A stretch of 22,885 nucleotides of DNA from JBBREP01 sp036501845 (GTDB taxonomy: Bacteria; Actinomycetota; Acidimicrobiia; IMCC26256; PALSA-610): contig DASXZO010000078.1 in assembly GCA_036501845.1 (NCBI GenBank), forward strand, positions 1-22,885, in the 5' to 3' direction. The notes under the pieces were generated by a model. That model saw only the letters and a program-made list of their open reading frames with translations. It searched no databases and was not told the DNA's origin. The translations under genes were made by a program, and so were the position numbers. Below are positions 21,623-22,885 of the stretch, piece after piece (positions within the stretch are counted from its first letter, which is position 1; every line of letters starts with the position of its first letter).

Positions 21623-22885
21623 TGGACCTGACCCACCTCGACGACGCCACACCGCCCATACCAGACACGGCGATGCGCAGCCGCGTCGTCACGAGCGCGC
21701 TCCGCCGACGCCGCGTACGCGTCGCACTCGAATCCGCAGCCGCGCTCGCGGTCGTCGTCGCGGTCCTGTCATCCCTGGTCGTCGCACGAGGCGGGCATTC
21801 CTCTGTGCGCGTGGCAACCAAGCCGGGGCCGACGCAGTCGACCGACCCCGAGACCTTCAACGTGCCTTCCGCGTCAATGGCGCCAACACTTGAGGCGGAC
21901 GAACACATCTCCGTCGACACCTCGTGGCAGAACCAGCCAGTGCGCCGGGGCGACATCATCGTGTTCCAGGCGCCCCCGAGCGAGGCATCCAAGAACGTCA
22001 AGGACCTCGTGAAGCGCGTCATCGGACTCCCCGGCGACAGGCTTTCGGTGCGCGACAAGCACGTGTACATCGTCCCGGCCGGCGCGAGCACCGGCCACGA
22101 GCTCGACGAGCCCTACGTGAAGAGCACCCCCGACTGCCCGGCCGGCACACAGAGCCCGATCGCGGGGCGCACACTCCAGCCGGTCACTGTTCCCGCCGGC
22201 GAGTACTTCGTGATGGGCGACAACCGCTGTGCGTCAGAGGACTCCCGCGCATTCGGCCCGATCCAGCGCAGCAGCATCCTCGGACTCGCCTTCGTCCACG
22301 TGAATGCGCCGACAACGACGACGTCACCGGCGCCGAACACCGTCGTCGTCCAGCTTGAACTCGGTGACACGTCGGTTGCGCAGGGCGCTGTGTTGACCGG
22401 GACGCTCGTGTTCGACAACCCGACCGGACATGTCGTGACCGTCCCAGCCACCGATCACAACAGCGCGATCGGACTGCTTGAGCAGCAACTCAGCACAACG
22501 AACCACGAGATACAGAAGGCCGACATCGCGTTGGCGGCGTGTGGCAGAGATCGGGACTGTGAGCTACGGAACCTCGCCACGCTTCGAATCCTCAACGACA
22601 GCGCCGAGGACCTGCGCAAGGAGCTCAACCGTGGTGGCTGCCTTCACCAGTACCAGGTGGTGATCGACACCAAAGAGCCGACCGACCTGTCTTGGTACAC
22701 GGTCTGCAAGGCGTTCGGTGACCAGCCGTCGGTTGCAGGTTCGGCTCACGATGTGCTGGAGAGTCGCTTTCTCGCGATCCCGACAGGCGTGACCCTGCTC
22801 CGCGTGTCGATAGTCGCAACTGCGCCGTTTGACAACGGTCAGCTGCCGCCACTGCCCAAAGGGCGCGCGTACGTGTACTTCGTGG
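21622..22885 (+). CDS. Membrane-anchored signal peptidase I with sigma-partner-like N-terminus and extra C-terminal domain (3' end cut by window)
   Basis: 421 residues are visible and the frame is open at the edge. Residues 1-35 are a short cytoplasmic segment (MDLTHLDDATPPIPD then an Arg-rich stretch), followed by one membrane helix (about 36-55). The catalytic domain is type I signal peptidase: FNVPSASMAPTL (79-90, nucleophile Ser85), LVKRVIGLPGD (129-139, general base Lys131) and MGDNRCASEDSR (198-209). A Thr-rich linker (231-238) leads to a further domain (239-421+): VVVQLELGDTSVAQG, TGTLVFDNPTG (259-269), a helical insert (about 280-337) and IPTGVTLLRVSIVAT, resembling an Ig-like/BsuPI-type beta sandwich, with Cys307, 313, 340 and 362. 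The N-terminus resembles membrane partners of SigE-type ECF factors more than an ordinary LepB. Codon choice in the last 500 nt is less G+C-rich than neighbours. Confidence 0.85.
   Translation, partial: MDLTHLDDATPPIPDTAMRSRVVTSALRRRRVRVALESAAALAVVVAVLSSLVVARGGHSSVRVATKPGPTQSTDPETFNVPSASMAPTLEADEHISVDTSWQNQPVRRGDIIVFQAPPSEASKNVKDLVKRVIGLPGDRLSVRDKHVYIVPAGASTGHELDEPYVKSTPDCPAGTQSPIAGRTLQPVTVPAGEYFVMGDNRCASEDSRAFGPIQRSSILGLAFVHVNAPTTTTSPAPNTVVVQLELGDTSVAQGAVLTGTLVFDNPTGHVVTVPATDHNSAIGLLEQQLSTTNHEIQKADIALAACGRDRDCELRNLATLRILNDSAEDLRKELNRGGCLHQYQVVIDTKEPTDLSWYTVCKAFGDQPSVAGSAHDVLESRFLAIPTGVTLLRVSIVATAPFDNGQLPPLPKGRAYVYFV

Overview
The window is about 70% G+C and densely coded, and it reads as chromosome of an actinobacterium (Actinomycetota). 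Indicators are the mraZ-led division and cell-wall cluster, a MurE with the meso-diaminopimelate signature DNPR, a DUF3040 protein, a mycothiol-type maleylpyruvate isomerase family protein, a SigE-type ECF sigma factor, and frequent GTG/TTG starts with stop/start overlaps. An Acidimicrobiia-like lineage is my guess; it is inference, not read from a marker. I see no rRNA, tRNA, CRISPR array, insertion sequence or phage gene.

Left part (1-9403, minus strand): the dcw cluster, transcribed right to left as mraZ, rsmH, ftsL-like, ftsI, murE, mraY, murD, ftsW (ftsW runs off the left edge). Most junctions overlap by 1 to 17 nt. murF is absent from its common position between murE and mraY. mraZ is preceded by GGG triplets at near-helical spacing that contain a -35/-10 pair, a likely autoregulatory MraZ operator. 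The 147-nt mraZ-rsmH gap is almost filled by a potential long multibranched RNA fold.

Middle (9539-16110): an HNH endonuclease-like gene and a small conserved-looking gene lie on the minus strand. Divergently on the plus strand is an envelope module of MoxR AAA+ ATPase, DUF58 protein, membrane transglutaminase (TgpA-like) and acyltransferase 3.

Right-middle (16107-19829, minus): a coupled run of Nudix hydrolase, DNA polymerase IV and Gfo/Idh/MocA oxidoreductase, followed by a DUF3040 membrane protein and a MerR-like regulator. The last gene converges on the acyltransferase with overlapping stop codons.

Right end (19977-22885, plus): a two-helix membrane protein and a mycothiol-dependent-type enzyme, then a strong stem-loop, then an ECF sigma factor coupled by TGATG to a membrane-anchored signal peptidase I. 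That peptidase sits where a sigma-factor partner or anti-sigma gene would normally be, begins with a segment like those partner proteins, and carries an extra C-terminal domain cut by the window edge. This sigma/signal-peptidase pair is the most unusual item in the window.
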